Source: Haloferax denitrificans ATCC 35960
GTDB lineage: Archaea; Halobacteriota; Halobacteria; Halobacteriales; Haloferacaceae
Length of the DNA stretch: 64,000 nt
NCBI RefSeq assembly: GCF_000337795.1
Contig: NZ_AOLP01000001.1
Coordinates: 186,001 to 250,000, forward strand
Reading direction: 5' to 3'
In this document: in pieces, positions 25,023 to 33,969 of the stretch
How the letters are laid out: the number at the start of each line of letters is the position of its first letter
Numbering within the stretch: the first letter of the stretch is position 1
Notes under the pieces: model-generated
Database searches by the model: none
Told to the model about the DNA's origin: nothing
What the model saw: only the letters and a program-made list of their open reading frames with translations
Translations under genes and position numbers: made by a program

Positions 25023-26570
25023 TTACTCGTCTGACAGTCCGGTGGCGTCGCCCTCCTCGCGCCCGTCGTCTGACTCCTCGTCGGCCAATCGCTCGGAGAC
25101 CGCCGACAGCGACTCCAACTCGACCGAGTCGGGCACGCGGGCGAGCGCCGACTCGGGCCAGTCGTCGTGCGCCAGCGTGAACGCCGCGTCGGGGTTCTCC
25201 TCGACCAGCCGCGAGACGCCGCGGGCGGCCTGCTCGTAGGCGTCGCGGTCGAGGCGCTCGGGGACTTCGGCGGTGAGCGGGTACGTCTCGGAGAGCGACC
25301 GCGGGAACGGGCCGAACGGCGGGACGACGCGCCACGTCGCGTCGAAGTCGTCGCCGGAGGGGATGCCGCCCTCGGTGAGGAGGACGTGGCCCTCGGCGGT
25401 CAGGCGGTCCATGCGGGCGTGGTGGCGCGCGACCTCGGGGCGGTGGGCGCTCTCGTTGGAGGCGTAGAAGAACGCGCCCTTGGAGGCGGGGTCCTCGCGT
25501 TCGAGCTGGTCGACGTGGTCGAGGAGGGCGCGGTAGCCGTCGAGCATCGCCGGGTGCGAGCGGGCGCGCTCCTCGACGAGTTCCATGAGGTCGCCGTCGC
25601 GGATGGCCTGCTTGATGCGGCGGAGTTCCGCGAACGTGACGTGGAGGTTGTGCTCGGCGAGCAGTTGCTCCTGTTCTTTCGACCCCGCGGCCCGCAGGTC
25701 GTCCGGCGAGTACTCCGTGCAGATGGGACAGGTACACGGGAGGTAGTCGAGGTCTTCGAGGTGTTCGGTCCCGCGGACCGTGAGATACCGGCCGTCGCGG
25801 GCGTAGAGGGCGTAGGCGGCGGAGTCGAACAGGTCACAGCCGAGCGCGACGGCGAGCGCGAGCATCATCGGGTGGCCCGCGCCGAACAGGTGGACCGGGG
25901 CGTCGACGCCGAGACCGCGCTTGGCGGCGGCGACGGCGTCGACCATGTCGTCGTAGCGGTAGGCGTTCATCATCGGCACGACCGCGCCGACGGGGAACAC
26001 GTCGAGGTCGGTCGCGTCGGCGTGGCGGCCGGCCTCCTCGCGGAGGTCCGGGTAGGTCGACCCCTGTACGGGCGCGTTGACGAGCATCTCGCCCGTGTCG
26101 GCCGCCTCGGCGTCGGCGAGGGCTTGCCTCGTGATTTCGAGGTCCGTCTCGGCCTGCTCGCGGGCCACGTCCGGCGGCGTCGGGATGTCGACCGGGGTGG
26201 CGATGTCGGTGCCGATGTCGCGCTGGAACTGGAGAATCTCCTCGGTCGTCGTGTCGATTTCGCCGTACTCGGCGAGCTGGAACGACCCCGAGTCGGTCAT
26301 GATGGCCCCGTGGAAGTCGAGCATCTCGTGGAGCCCCACGTCCAGCGCCTCCTCGCGGAGGTGCTCGTTCGTCTTGATGATGTAGGAGTTGGTGATGAGG
26401 ATGTCCGCGCCGAACTCGGATTCCAGTCGCGCGGGCGAAATCGTGTCGATGTTGGGGTTGACGACCGGCAGGAGGGCCGGCGTCTCGACGGTGACCCCCG
26501 CACGCGGGACCGAAAGGCGGCCGATGCGCCCGGCGAGGTCCCCGTCGCGGAGTTCGAAGTGGTCGCGCAT
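25023..26570 (-). CDS. tgtA: tRNA-guanine(15) transglycosylase
   Basis: 515 aa. It exchanges guanine 15 in the tRNA D-loop for preQ0, the first tRNA-level step of archaeosine synthesis. Seen: catalytic MTDSGSFQ (Asp93), active-site [18 protein letters not shown] (Asp249 likely nucleophile), zinc site LPCTCPIC (C279, C281, C284 plus a downstream His), and archaeal-type C-terminal extension. A long acidic tail is typical of haloarchaea. The ATG at 26570 matches the usual N-terminus [11 protein letters not shown]; the frame is open 24 codons upstream. arcS, on the same strand, completes the modification. Confidence 0.94.
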   Translation of the reverse strand: MRDHFELRDGDLAGRIGRLSVPRAGVTVETPALLPVVNPNIDTISPARLESEFGADILITNSYIIKTNEHLREEALDVGLHEMLDFHGAIMTDSGSFQLAEYGEIDTTTEEILQFQRDIGTDIATPVDIPTPPDVAREQAETDLEITRQALADAEAADTGEMLVNAPVQGSTYPDLREEAGRHADATDLDVFPVGAVVPMMNAYRYDDMVDAVAAAKRGLGVDAPVHLFGAGHPMMLALAVALGCDLFDSAAYALYARDGRYLTVRGTEHLEDLDYLPCTCPICTEYSPDDLRAAGSKEQEQLLAEHNLHVTFAELRRIKQAIRDGDLMELVEERARSHPAMLDGYRALLDHVDQLEREDPASKGAFFYASNESAHRPEVARHHARMDRLTAEGHVLLTEGGIPSGDDFDATWRVVPPFGPFPRSLSETYPLTAEVPERLDRDAYEQAARGVSRLVEENPDAAFTLAHDDWPESALARVPDSVELESLSAVSERLADEESDDGREEGDATGLSDE

Positions 26571-26755
26571 GGAGTGGCGTTTCCCGAGCGCGGCGGTAAG
26601 GGTTGCGTTCGCGGGGCGGCCGGCCGCCAAAAATGGACACACGAATACATACCAGATGATTCCTTGAGATGTTATAGATAATATACACGAGAGATATCAA
26701 ACGTGATTTTTTGGGCGAACAGTTTACAAAGAGATTAGAATAACTGGCTAACCAG

Positions 26756-27037
26756 ATGTTAGCCGACTTATCGCCACTCGAAGTAACCGCGCTCGCCGTC
26801 TCCCTCGTCGGGCTCATACCGGTTATCACGCAGTACAGAGACGAGACTAAGCTGTTCGCCGCGGGGTACGTCCTGCTCGTCGTCGGGATGGTGGCGACGA
26901 ACGTCGAGGCGCTGTTCCTCGGGTCGGTGCTCAACTTCGTCGAGCACGCGTTCGGCATCGGCCTCGCGGGAGTCACGTTCTTCGCGGCGGCGTACGTGCG
27001 CCGGAAAAACGTCATCAACGGCGGTGACGCCTCGTGA
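26756..27037 (+). CDS. Three-TM sensor-like membrane protein
   Basis: 93 aa ([20 protein letters not shown]). Three hydrophobic segments (about 9-28, 33-55 and 60-83) are followed by RRKN. The stop codon overlaps the GTG start of the transducer by 4 nt (GTGA), so the two are translationally coupled. It probably forms a membrane complex with the transducer, which has three TM segments of its own. A strong AT-rich promoter region precedes it (tttacaaagag, about 27 nt). Confidence 0.75.
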   Translation: MLADLSPLEVTALAVSLVGLIPVITQYRDETKLFAAGYVLLVVGMVATNVEALFLGSVLNFVEHAFGIGLAGVTFFAAAYVRRKNVINGGDAS

Positions 27038-28554
27038 TAATCGACGCGCTGTTCGACGCTATCGGGACCCTCGGGTTCGTCGGCGCGGCGGTGCTGGCGT
27101 GGCTCAACTACCGCGACACCGACGCGGAAGCGTCGTTCTGGCTGACGTACGCGTTCGCCTCCGTGCTGGCGATTCTGTGGATGGTCAGCCTCACGATGGA
27201 GAAACTCGGCTTCTACACCGAGATATTCAACCTCGTGACCTCGCCGCTCATGACCGCCACGGTCGCCGTCTTCGCCATCGGCGGCACCGCGACGCTCGCC
27301 ATCGTCGCGGACATGAAAGAGCTCGTCGACGACGCCGAGACCCGGCGGCGCGAACTCGACGCGCTCACGACGGACCTCGAACGGCAGGCCGAGAGCTACG
27401 GCGACGCGATGCAGACGGCCGCCGACGGCGACCTCACCGTCCGCGTCGACGCCGAGAGCGACAACGACGCGATGCGCCGCATCGGGCGGGGCTTCAACGA
27501 GATGTTAGACGCCCTCGACTCGGTCGTCGTCCGGATACAGACGTTCGCCGAACAAGTCGACGACGAGAGCTCCGAGGTCACCGCGAGCGCCGACGCCGTG
27601 AAGGCGACGAGCACGGACGTCGCCAACAGCATCGAGGAGATTTCGGCGGGCAACGAGACGCAACACCGGAACCTCAACGCCGCCGAATCGGAACTGAGCA
27701 ACCTCTCTGCGACCATCGAGGAAATCGCCTCCTCCTCCGAGGAAATCGCGCGGCAGTCCCAACAGACCGTCGAACGCGCCAAGGAGAGCCGCGAAGCGGC
27801 CAGTTCGACCATCGAGAAGATGGAGCAGTTGGAGTCGCGGTCGACAGAGACCGTCACGGAGGTCGAAGACCTCCAGCAATCCGTCACCCAGATCAGCGAG
27901 GTCGTCGACCTCATCGACGACATCGCCGAGAAGACGAGCATCCTCGCGCTCAACGCCTCCATCGAGGCGGCGGGCGCGGGCGACGCCGGCGAGGGCTTCG
28001 CCGTCGTCGCCAGCGAGGTGAAGACGCTCGCGGAGGAGACCGCCGAGGCGACCCAAGAGGTCGACTCGCTCATCGGCGACATCGAGGAGTCGACCGAGAA
28101 CGTCGCCGAGGACACCTTCGAGACGCAGGCGGAGGTCGAAGCCAGCCGCGAGACCGTCGGCGAGACCGTCGACGTGCTCGAAGAAATCGTCCACAAAATC
28201 GAAGACAGCAACGACTCCATCCAGTCCATCAGTAGCGCCACCGACGAGCAGGCGCAGTCGACCCAAGAGGTCGTCACGATGATGGACGAGATAACGAACC
28301 TCAGCGACCGGACGGCCTCGGAGGCGCAGAACGTCTCCGCCGCGGCCGAAGAACAGACCGCCGCGACCCAGCAGATCGCGGCGTCGTCCTCGTCGCTGTC
28401 GGAGCGCGCACAACAGCTCAAATCGCTCGTCGCGCAGTTCGAATCCGGGCGCGCGGCCGGCGGCGCACCGGGCCGCGAGACGGCGACGCCCGCGGCCTCG
28501 ACTCCCAACCGGGCGATGCGGGCCGACGGCGGCGACGACGACCGACCGAACTGA
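27034..28554 (+). CDS. Methyl-accepting chemotaxis transducer (Htr family)
   Basis: 506 aa. Three membrane helices (about 9-27, 35-54 and 70-92) are followed by a HAMP-like segment (about 120-172) and a long coiled-coil signalling domain. The hairpin tip, about residues 295-325, has [17 protein letters not shown] and [12 protein letters not shown], the conserved CheA/CheW-binding region. Glu/Gln-rich helices on either side hold probable methylation sites ([13 protein letters not shown]). No large extracellular sensor domain is present. The GTG start overlaps the preceding gene. It presumably controls flagellar (archaellum) motor switching through CheA, though no che genes are in this window. 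Confidence 0.9.
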   Translation: MIIDALFDAIGTLGFVGAAVLAWLNYRDTDAEASFWLTYAFASVLAILWMVSLTMEKLGFYTEIFNLVTSPLMTATVAVFAIGGTATLAIVADMKELVDDAETRRRELDALTTDLERQAESYGDAMQTAADGDLTVRVDAESDNDAMRRIGRGFNEMLDALDSVVVRIQTFAEQVDDESSEVTASADAVKATSTDVANSIEEISAGNETQHRNLNAAESELSNLSATIEEIASSSEEIARQSQQTVERAKESREAASSTIEKMEQLESRSTETVTEVEDLQQSVTQISEVVDLIDDIAEKTSILALNASIEAAGAGDAGEGFAVVASEVKTLAEETAEATQEVDSLIGDIEESTENVAEDTFETQAEVEASRETVGETVDVLEEIVHKIEDSNDSIQSISSATDEQAQSTQEVVTMMDEITNLSDRTASEAQNVSAAAEEQTAATQQIAASSSSLSERAQQLKSLVAQFESGRAAGGAPGRETATPAASTPNRAMRADGGDDDRPN

Positions 28555-28626
28555 CCGACGACAGACGACCGGCGCGCGAGCGAGCGCCCGACGAACGTTT
28601 TTCCGCCGGCCCGCCGACCGGCCGAG

Positions 28627-28911
28627 ATGGAACCTATCAGCGAGTCCGACCTCGGCTGGAGTCTCTACGAACTCCCGGTCGGATGGGTGACGCGCCTACG
28701 CGCCGACGCCCCAGAAGAAGGCGATGCCGGCCACGGTGACGACCGACAGGAGCAACTGCAGGGGCGCGCCGACGCGGAGGAAGTCGGAGAACCTGTAGCC
28801 GCCGGGACCGTAGACGAACAGGTTCGTCTGGTAGCCGACGGGGGTCATAAAGGCCGTCGACGCCGCGAACGTCACGGCGAGGACGAACGAGAACGCGTTG
28901 GCCCCGATTGA
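28627..28911 (+). CDS. Doubtful ORF, possible remnant of a gene
   Basis: A TATA-like ttttt at 28598-28602 lies about 27 nt before an ATG that opens MEPISESDLGWSLYELPVGW, which looks like real protein. From 28696 on the frame runs antisense to the end of the transporter gene and becomes charged low-complexity. Either a short gene has lost its 3' part or the frame is spurious. Confidence 0.25.
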   Translation: MEPISESDLGWSLYELPVGWVTRLRADAPEEGDAGHGDDRQEQLQGRADAEEVGEPVAAGTVDEQVRLVADGGHKGRRRRERHGEDERERVGPD

Positions 28912-30567
28912 TTGGGCGGCGCTGGCGGCGACCGGAATCATGAGCACGACGCTCGCGTTGTTCGAGATGACGCTCGTGAGCAACCCGGTCGCGAGGTAGA
29001 ACACCCACAGGACGCCGATTGCGGGGAGGACCGTCGCTGTCGAGGCGACGGCGTCGCCGAGGAGCGCCGCGGCACCCGTCTGTTGGAGCGCGACGCCGAG
29101 CGGGATGACGCCCGCGAGCAGGAAGATGACGTTCCACTCGACCGATTTGTACAGTTCGTTCGGCTTGAGGACGCCGGTGAGAATCATCGCGACGACACCG
29201 CCGAGCGCCGAGACGACGATGGGGAGGACGTTGAACGCCGGGAGCGCGACGACCCCGGCGATGATGGCGACGGCGAACGGCGTTTTCTCGGTCCGGTAGT
29301 CGACGTCGTCGAACTCGTGGGCGACGATGAAGTCCTCGTTTTGGACGAGGCGCGTGAGGCTGTCGGGCGGGGCCTGCACGAGGAGCGTGTCGCCGACGCG
29401 GATGTCGATGTCCTCGAACCGGTCGCGGACGACCTTCCCGCGGGTCCGAAAGGCGAGCACGTTCGCGTCGTAGCGCTGTCGGAACGTCGAACTGGCGAGG
29501 CTCTCGCCGACGAGGAACGAGCCCGAGGGGACGACGACCTCGACCATGACCGGCTCTTCTTCGCCCGGGTGAAGTTCGCTCTCCGAGCGGGGGCCGCCGA
29601 CGAACGTGAGCCCCTCCGAGCGCATGATTCGTTCGAGCGTCTCCCGGTTCGTGCGGAGCCGGAGCGTGTCGTTCTCGTGAATCTCCTTGCGGGCCAGCGG
29701 TTCGAGGAACTGCTCGCCGTAGCGGATGAGCTGTAGCACGTCGATGTCGAGGTCGTCGTCGCCGAGCGCCTCTTGGACGGTCTGCCCGATGAGCGACGAG
29801 TCCGCGGGGACGACCACGTCGGCGAGGTACTCCTGGAGCGCGTACTCCTCGACGAGGTCGTCCTCGGCGGGCACCCGCTTGGGGATCAGGCGCACGCCGA
29901 CCGTCATGAGGTAGACCGCGCCGACCGCGAAGACGATGACGCCGAGCTTGGTGAACTCGAACATGCCGAAGGCGTGGAGGCCGAGACCGGGCGACTCCTG
30001 TCCGAGCTGGGCCGCGATGTCGCTGGCGAGGATGTTCGTCGACGTGCCGATGACCGTCAGGGTGCCGCCGAGCATCGAGGCGAACGAAAGCGGCATGAGG
30101 AGCTTCGACGGCGAGGTCTTGCCCTTGTGCGCGAGGTCGACGACGACCGGGACGAGGATGGCCACGACCGGCGTGTTGTTGATGAATCCCGACACCGGGC
30201 CGGTGACGCCAATCGTCGCGGCGAGTTGCTTCGTGCGGCTGGTGCCGGCGAACTCGGCCATCTTCCGCCCGATTTGCTGGACGACGCCGGTCCGGTTGAC
30301 CCCGGTGCTCAGGATGAGCATCGCCAACACGGTGATGGTCGCGGGGCTGGCGAACCCAGACAGGCCCTCTCGCGGCGAAATCTGCGTCCACGGCTCCAGC
30401 ATCATCAGGAGGACCATCACCACGATGGCGGTCACGTCGATGGGGAGCCACTCGGTGGCGAACAAGACGAGAGACAGGAGAATGAGCGCGAAGACGACGA
30501 GCATATCGCCCGTGACGGCCGCCGGGACGAGTCCCTCGACTACCGACACGAGTGTGGAGAAGAACAC
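28696..30567 (-). CDS. SLC13/DASS-type transporter with two TrkA-C domains
   Basis: 623 aa. Hydrophobic segments at the N-terminus (about 20-205) and C-terminus (about 425-620) flank two TrkA-C (RCK-C) regulatory domains (about 220-300 and 325-405). Signatures: SGFINNTPVVAILVPVV and SNNASVVLMIPVA (the paired SNT/NNT substrate and sodium motifs) and the C-terminal TPVGYQTNLFVYGPGGY. This is the SLC13-like family of sodium-coupled anion transporters (sulfate, dicarboxylate or similar). The substrate cannot be told from sequence. The GTG start at 30567 has a TATA-like ctttttcc about 27 nt upstream. Confidence 0.85.
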   Translation of the reverse strand: MFFSTLVSVVEGLVPAAVTGDMLVVFALILLSLVLFATEWLPIDVTAIVVMVLLMMLEPWTQISPREGLSGFASPATITVLAMLILSTGVNRTGVVQQIGRKMAEFAGTSRTKQLAATIGVTGPVSGFINNTPVVAILVPVVVDLAHKGKTSPSKLLMPLSFASMLGGTLTVIGTSTNILASDIAAQLGQESPGLGLHAFGMFEFTKLGVIVFAVGAVYLMTVGVRLIPKRVPAEDDLVEEYALQEYLADVVVPADSSLIGQTVQEALGDDDLDIDVLQLIRYGEQFLEPLARKEIHENDTLRLRTNRETLERIMRSEGLTFVGGPRSESELHPGEEEPVMVEVVVPSGSFLVGESLASSTFRQRYDANVLAFRTRGKVVRDRFEDIDIRVGDTLLVQAPPDSLTRLVQNEDFIVAHEFDDVDYRTEKTPFAVAIIAGVVALPAFNVLPIVVSALGGVVAMILTGVLKPNELYKSVEWNVIFLLAGVIPLGVALQQTGAAALLGDAVASTATVLPAIGVLWVFYLATGLLTSVISNNASVVLMIPVAASAAQSIGANAFSFVLAVTFAASTAFMTPVGYQTNLFVYGPGGYRFSDFLRVGAPLQLLLSVVTVAGIAFFWGVGA

Positions 30568-30615
30568 GTCTGTTCGAGGGGCCAGCGAAGGAAAAAGGCT
30601 GGTATCCCCGGCCGC

Positions 30616-31389
30616 TCAGAACAGCAGGCCGGTCGGAACCCCGCCGGGGTTCATCTCGGTGAGCTTGAACACGAGGTACGCCAGCGAGAACAGCGTCGCG
30701 TTGTACGCGCCGTGGATGAGCGCCGGGACGGCGATGTTGTCGGTCAGTTCGTACGCCGTGCCGAAGACGACGCTCGGGAGGAACAGGATGCCGATGGTGA
30801 CGAGTCGGCCGCCCGCGCCGCCGGTCAGCGCGACGTAGTGAATCGCGGCGAAGATGGCGCTGGCGAGGGCGATACCCGGCACCGGGCCGAACGACTCGCG
30901 GATGCGGTTCTGGACGACCCCGCGGAACAGCAGTTCCTCGCCGGGGCCGATGAGGAGGAACGACGCCGGGACGAGGAGCAACAGCACCTCGGGGTCCTGC
31001 GCGGCGATTTCGGTCACCTGGTTCGACCCCGCTTGGACGCCGAACGTCGAGACGAGGAACGCGCCGACGAACGCCGCCACGAGCGCCGTCACGTAGCCGA
31101 GGACGACCGCGACGATATCGCGGAGCGACGGGACTGAGACGCCGAAGTACGAGCGGTCGAGGCCGCGGTACCGGCTGTAGACGAGGGCGACGCCGCCGAA
31201 GGCGATGCCCTGCAAGAGGACGAGCGAGATGACGATGAGCGCGAGGGGCGTCAGTTCGACGCCCGCGCTCACCGCCGCGAACTGCGTGATGACGACAAGT
31301 ATCGTTCCGACGACGAGACCGCCGCCGCCGAGGGCGATCGCCGCGAGGAAGGACCGAGCGAGGTCGGGGAGACGCGTCGTAGTAGACAC
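30616..31389 (-). CDS. CPBP family intramembrane metalloprotease
   Basis: 257 aa, with about seven or eight membrane segments. GPGEELLFRGVVQNRI is the conserved EExxxR motif, and FAAIHYVAL plus a later H (ALIHGAYNATLF) complete the putative metal-binding set of the CAAX/bacteriocin-processing (CPBP) family. The substrate is unknown. The gene lies 48 nt upstream of the DASS transporter gene on the same strand, so it may be co-transcribed. The GTG start at 31389 is preceded by a TATA-like gattttgac. Confidence 0.82.
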   Translation of the reverse strand: MSTTTRLPDLARSFLAAIALGGGGLVVGTILVVITQFAAVSAGVELTPLALIVISLVLLQGIAFGGVALVYSRYRGLDRSYFGVSVPSLRDIVAVVLGYVTALVAAFVGAFLVSTFGVQAGSNQVTEIAAQDPEVLLLLVPASFLLIGPGEELLFRGVVQNRIRESFGPVPGIALASAIFAAIHYVALTGGAGGRLVTIGILFLPSVVFGTAYELTDNIAVPALIHGAYNATLFSLAYLVFKLTEMNPGGVPTGLLF

Positions 31390-31567
31390 AGGCGACCAGT
31401 TGGAGCGCCGGCGTCAAAATCCTTCTCGCCTCGGAACGGGGTTCGAGGGACGAACGCGAATGTGAGTCGGTCGCCTGACCACTCGGTGAGCTGACGCGCG
31501 GCCCGCGGCCGACCGAGAAATGTCTGACAGTCGCTACGTTTTACCGCGACGCAGCTCAACTCAGCGT

Positions 31568-32224
31568 ATGCGATATCTCACGGTGCTGGTCAAACCGGAG
31601 AGCCGGGACGCGTTCCATCCCCTCGGAAAGCGGTTGACGGAAGCGCCGTCGGTCGAGAGGCGAGCGATTCATCACGTCGAGTTGCTCGCCGACGGCACCG
31701 TGTTGCTGTTCGCCGAAGCGAGCGGCAGTCAAGAGCGATACAGACAGATTATGGAGAACGCCCCGCGCGTCATTGACTACCTCGTCTCGGGAGATGACCC
31801 TTGGATGGCCGTGAGTAATTTCGAACCGACAGAGTCGTCGCGGCGGACGCTGGAACTACAACGGGAATCTCCGCTGGTAATCGAGACTCCGATGCGCTTC
31901 ACCGATGACGGAGGTATCAAGCTGACGTGTCTGGGAACCGACGAGGCGTTCGGAGAACTGTTCGGAGTCGGTGTCGAAAGAGCGAGTGTCTCGGTCGAAC
32001 TACTCGAAATGGGCGATTTCGAACCCGACAAGTCGACGTTCAGCAGGACGTTGACTCCCCGACAAGAGGAGGTACTGGAGGCAGCAGTTCAGTTGGGATA
32101 CTACGACGTTCCCCGAGAGGCGTCACTTCGGGACGTTGGGGAGGCAGTCGGAATCACTCCTTCGACGGCCGGTGAACACCTCCGAAAAGTCGAACAGCGC
32201 GTGTTCAACGAACTTGTTTGCTAA
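31568..32224 (+). CDS. Bat-like HTH_10 transcriptional regulator
   Basis: 218 aa. The C-terminal region SRTLTPRQEEVLEAAVQLGY and VGEAVGITPSTAGEHLRKVE is the HTH_10 domain of bacterioopsin-activator-like (Bat) regulators that is very common in haloarchaea. The N-terminal 150 residues form a ligand-binding-like domain without a recognisable PAS motif. The start at 31568 follows a TATA-like gttttaccg by about 27 nt. Codon use here and in the following hydrolase is visibly less GC-rich than in neighbours. It probably regulates the adjacent alpha/beta hydrolase. Confidence 0.8.
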   Translation: MRYLTVLVKPESRDAFHPLGKRLTEAPSVERRAIHHVELLADGTVLLFAEASGSQERYRQIMENAPRVIDYLVSGDDPWMAVSNFEPTESSRRTLELQRESPLVIETPMRFTDDGGIKLTCLGTDEAFGELFGVGVERASVSVELLEMGDFEPDKSTFSRTLTPRQEEVLEAAVQLGYYDVPREASLRDVGEAVGITPSTAGEHLRKVEQRVFNELVC

Positions 32225-32292
32225 CGTTTTCGCGTCAGACGTTGCGGGACGGCGGACGGTGGGTGCGGTTCGCGCCAGACACGGTGATAAAA

Positions 32293-32320
32293 GTAGCCTC
32301 ACGGCTACGGCAGTAGCCGT
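32293..32320 (+). promoter_or_regulatory. Alternating inverted repeats in the leader of the hydrolase gene
   Basis: The segment has GTAGCC (32293), GGCTAC (32303) and GTAGCC (32313). The middle arm can pair with either the left copy or the right copy (8-bp ACGGCTAC/GTAGCCGT). It sits just after a TATA-like gataaaag (32286) and about 95 nt before the hydrolase ATG. Mutually exclusive stems in a leader are a feature of attenuators or regulator-binding sites. Confidence 0.4.
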
Positions 32321-32413
32321 ACCCCAGTCTGTCACCTGCGCTTAGGTACCGGTTCGAACTCACATGAGTCCCGCACAGAGACAGCGCCCGATCATCACTC
32401 CGAGCCAACAGCA

Positions 32414-33307
32414 ATGACGGACACAGACACCCACCCAAGCACCGACGGCTCGCTCATCGACGCGTCCGGCATCGAATCCAACACCCGTCACGTTAACGGC
32501 GTCCGGTTACACGTCGTTACTGCAGGCGACTCCGACGATCCACTTGTCGTGTTACTGCACGGCCATCCCGACTTCTGGTACGGGTGGCGCGCCCAGATTC
32601 CGCGGCTCGTCGAGGCGGGCTTCCGAGTGGTCGTCCCCGACCAGCGAGGGTGTAACCTGAGCGAGGCACCCGACGGAATCGACTCCTACCGAGTGTCAGA
32701 ACTGACAGCGGACGTGTGCGCCCTCATCCGTGACGAGGGACGGGAGTCTGCCCACCTGATCGGCCACGATTTCGGCGGGTTCGTCGCATGGAACGTCGCC
32801 CTCCGCCAACCGTCCGCGGTCGACCGACTCGGGATTCTGAACGTCCCACACCCGGCGGTGTACCGAACGACCCTGCGGTCGAGCCCCGAGCAGATCGCCC
32901 GGAGTTGGTACGTCTGGTTCTATCAGTTGCCGAGGCTCCCCGAATGGATTCTCAGTTGGAACGACGCGAGCAGGATGGTCGCCGCCCTCGAAAAGACGTC
33001 CAACCCGGGGACGTTCGACCGAGAGACTATCGACCGCTATCGGGCCGCCTGGCGGCACACGGGTATCGGGCCACGAATAGACTGGTATCGTGGGTTCCTC
33101 CGGTCGGAAAGCCCGCCCCGCGAGGTCGTCACCCAACCGACGCTGGTCTGCTGGGGCGAAGACGACATCGCACTCGTCCCCTCGATGGCGAAACAGAGCA
33201 TCGACTACTGCGAGGACGGCCGGCTTCGGACGTTCCCCGACGCGTCGCATTGGGTACACCACGAGCGCGAGGAGGTGACCGACGAGCTGATTCGTCATCT
33301 CTCCTGA
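32414..33307 (+). CDS. Alpha/beta hydrolase (epoxide-hydrolase-like)
   Basis: 297 aa. The oxyanion motif HGHPDFWYGW, nucleophile elbow GHDFGGFVAW (Asp), a late acid (GEDDIAL) and catalytic His (DASHWVHHE) give the Asp-Asp-His triad typical of soluble epoxide hydrolases or haloalkane dehalogenases. The substrate is unknown. It follows the Bat-like regulator after a 189-nt region containing alternating hairpins. Two Tyr residues characteristic of epoxide hydrolase caps may lie in the cap (WYVWFYQLPRLPEW), which favours epoxide hydrolase. Confidence 0.85.
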   Translation: MTDTDTHPSTDGSLIDASGIESNTRHVNGVRLHVVTAGDSDDPLVVLLHGHPDFWYGWRAQIPRLVEAGFRVVVPDQRGCNLSEAPDGIDSYRVSELTADVCALIRDEGRESAHLIGHDFGGFVAWNVALRQPSAVDRLGILNVPHPAVYRTTLRSSPEQIARSWYVWFYQLPRLPEWILSWNDASRMVAALEKTSNPGTFDRETIDRYRAAWRHTGIGPRIDWYRGFLRSESPPREVVTQPTLVCWGEDDIALVPSMAKQSIDYCEDGRLRTFPDASHWVHHEREEVTDELIRHLS

Positions 33308-33375
33308 GCGGCGGCCCAGGAGGCGAACGCAAACGCAGGACGAAAAGGGGAACCAGCGACGGCCCTCTCGGCTCC

Positions 33376-33924
33376 TTACTCGCCGGCGAGTTCGTAGTAG
33401 AGCACGCCGAGAACTGTCCGCGCGTCGCGGACCTCGCCCGCGAGGACCGCCCGCTTGAGGTCGTCGTACTCGACCGTCGTCGGGCGAATGCTCTCGTTGA
33501 AGTCGAGGTTCTGGTCGGCGCTCGGCTCGCACCCGCGCGCGACGAAGTAGTGATGGACCGAGTTGGCGATGCCGTTGGCCGGCTCGACGGTCACGAGCGG
33601 TTCGACCGCCTCGGCCTCGTGGCCGGTCTCTTCCGCGAGTTCGCGCCGGGCGGCCGCGGCGTAGTCGTCGTCGTCCGGTTCGGTGCCGCCGGCGGGGAGT
33701 CCGCGGTTCGTCCGACCGACGGCCTGTCGCCACTCGTCGATGACGACCACATCGCCGTCGGGCGTGAAGGGGAGGACGACGACCGCCGCCGGCTCGTCGA
33801 CGTAGTGGAAGTCCGTCTCGGTGCCGTCGGGGAGCCGAACGTCGTCCATGCGGATGTCGAAGCCGGGACACGAGTAGTCGATGCGCGTGTCGGTGGTCTC
33901 CCACGCGAGGTCGTCGTCGCTCAT
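33376..33924 (-). CDS. Nudix hydrolase
   Basis: 182 aa from the ATG at 33924 (MSDDDLAWETTDTRIDYSC). The Nudix box is recognisable: GLPAGGTEPDDDDYAAAARR then ELAEETG. The context VVVIDEWRQAVGRTNRGLPA resembles ADP-ribose or nucleoside-diphosphate-sugar pyrophosphatases. The exact substrate is unknown. A TATA-like gcttttgga lies about 27 nt upstream of the ATG. It overlaps nothing and lies 69 nt from the convergent hydrolase gene. Confidence 0.85.
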   Translation of the reverse strand: MSDDDLAWETTDTRIDYSCPGFDIRMDDVRLPDGTETDFHYVDEPAAVVVLPFTPDGDVVVIDEWRQAVGRTNRGLPAGGTEPDDDDYAAAARRELAEETGHEAEAVEPLVTVEPANGIANSVHHYFVARGCEPSADQNLDFNESIRPTTVEYDDLKRAVLAGEVRDARTVLGVLYYELAGE

Positions 33925-33969
33925 GGCTTCACGTGGCGGCGGTGTTTCCAAAAGCGTCGCGATACCCCG

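Noticed and set aside
28637..31417. 926-codon minus-strand frame
   Set aside because: Arg/Pro/His-rich shadow in another frame of the transporter and protease genes.
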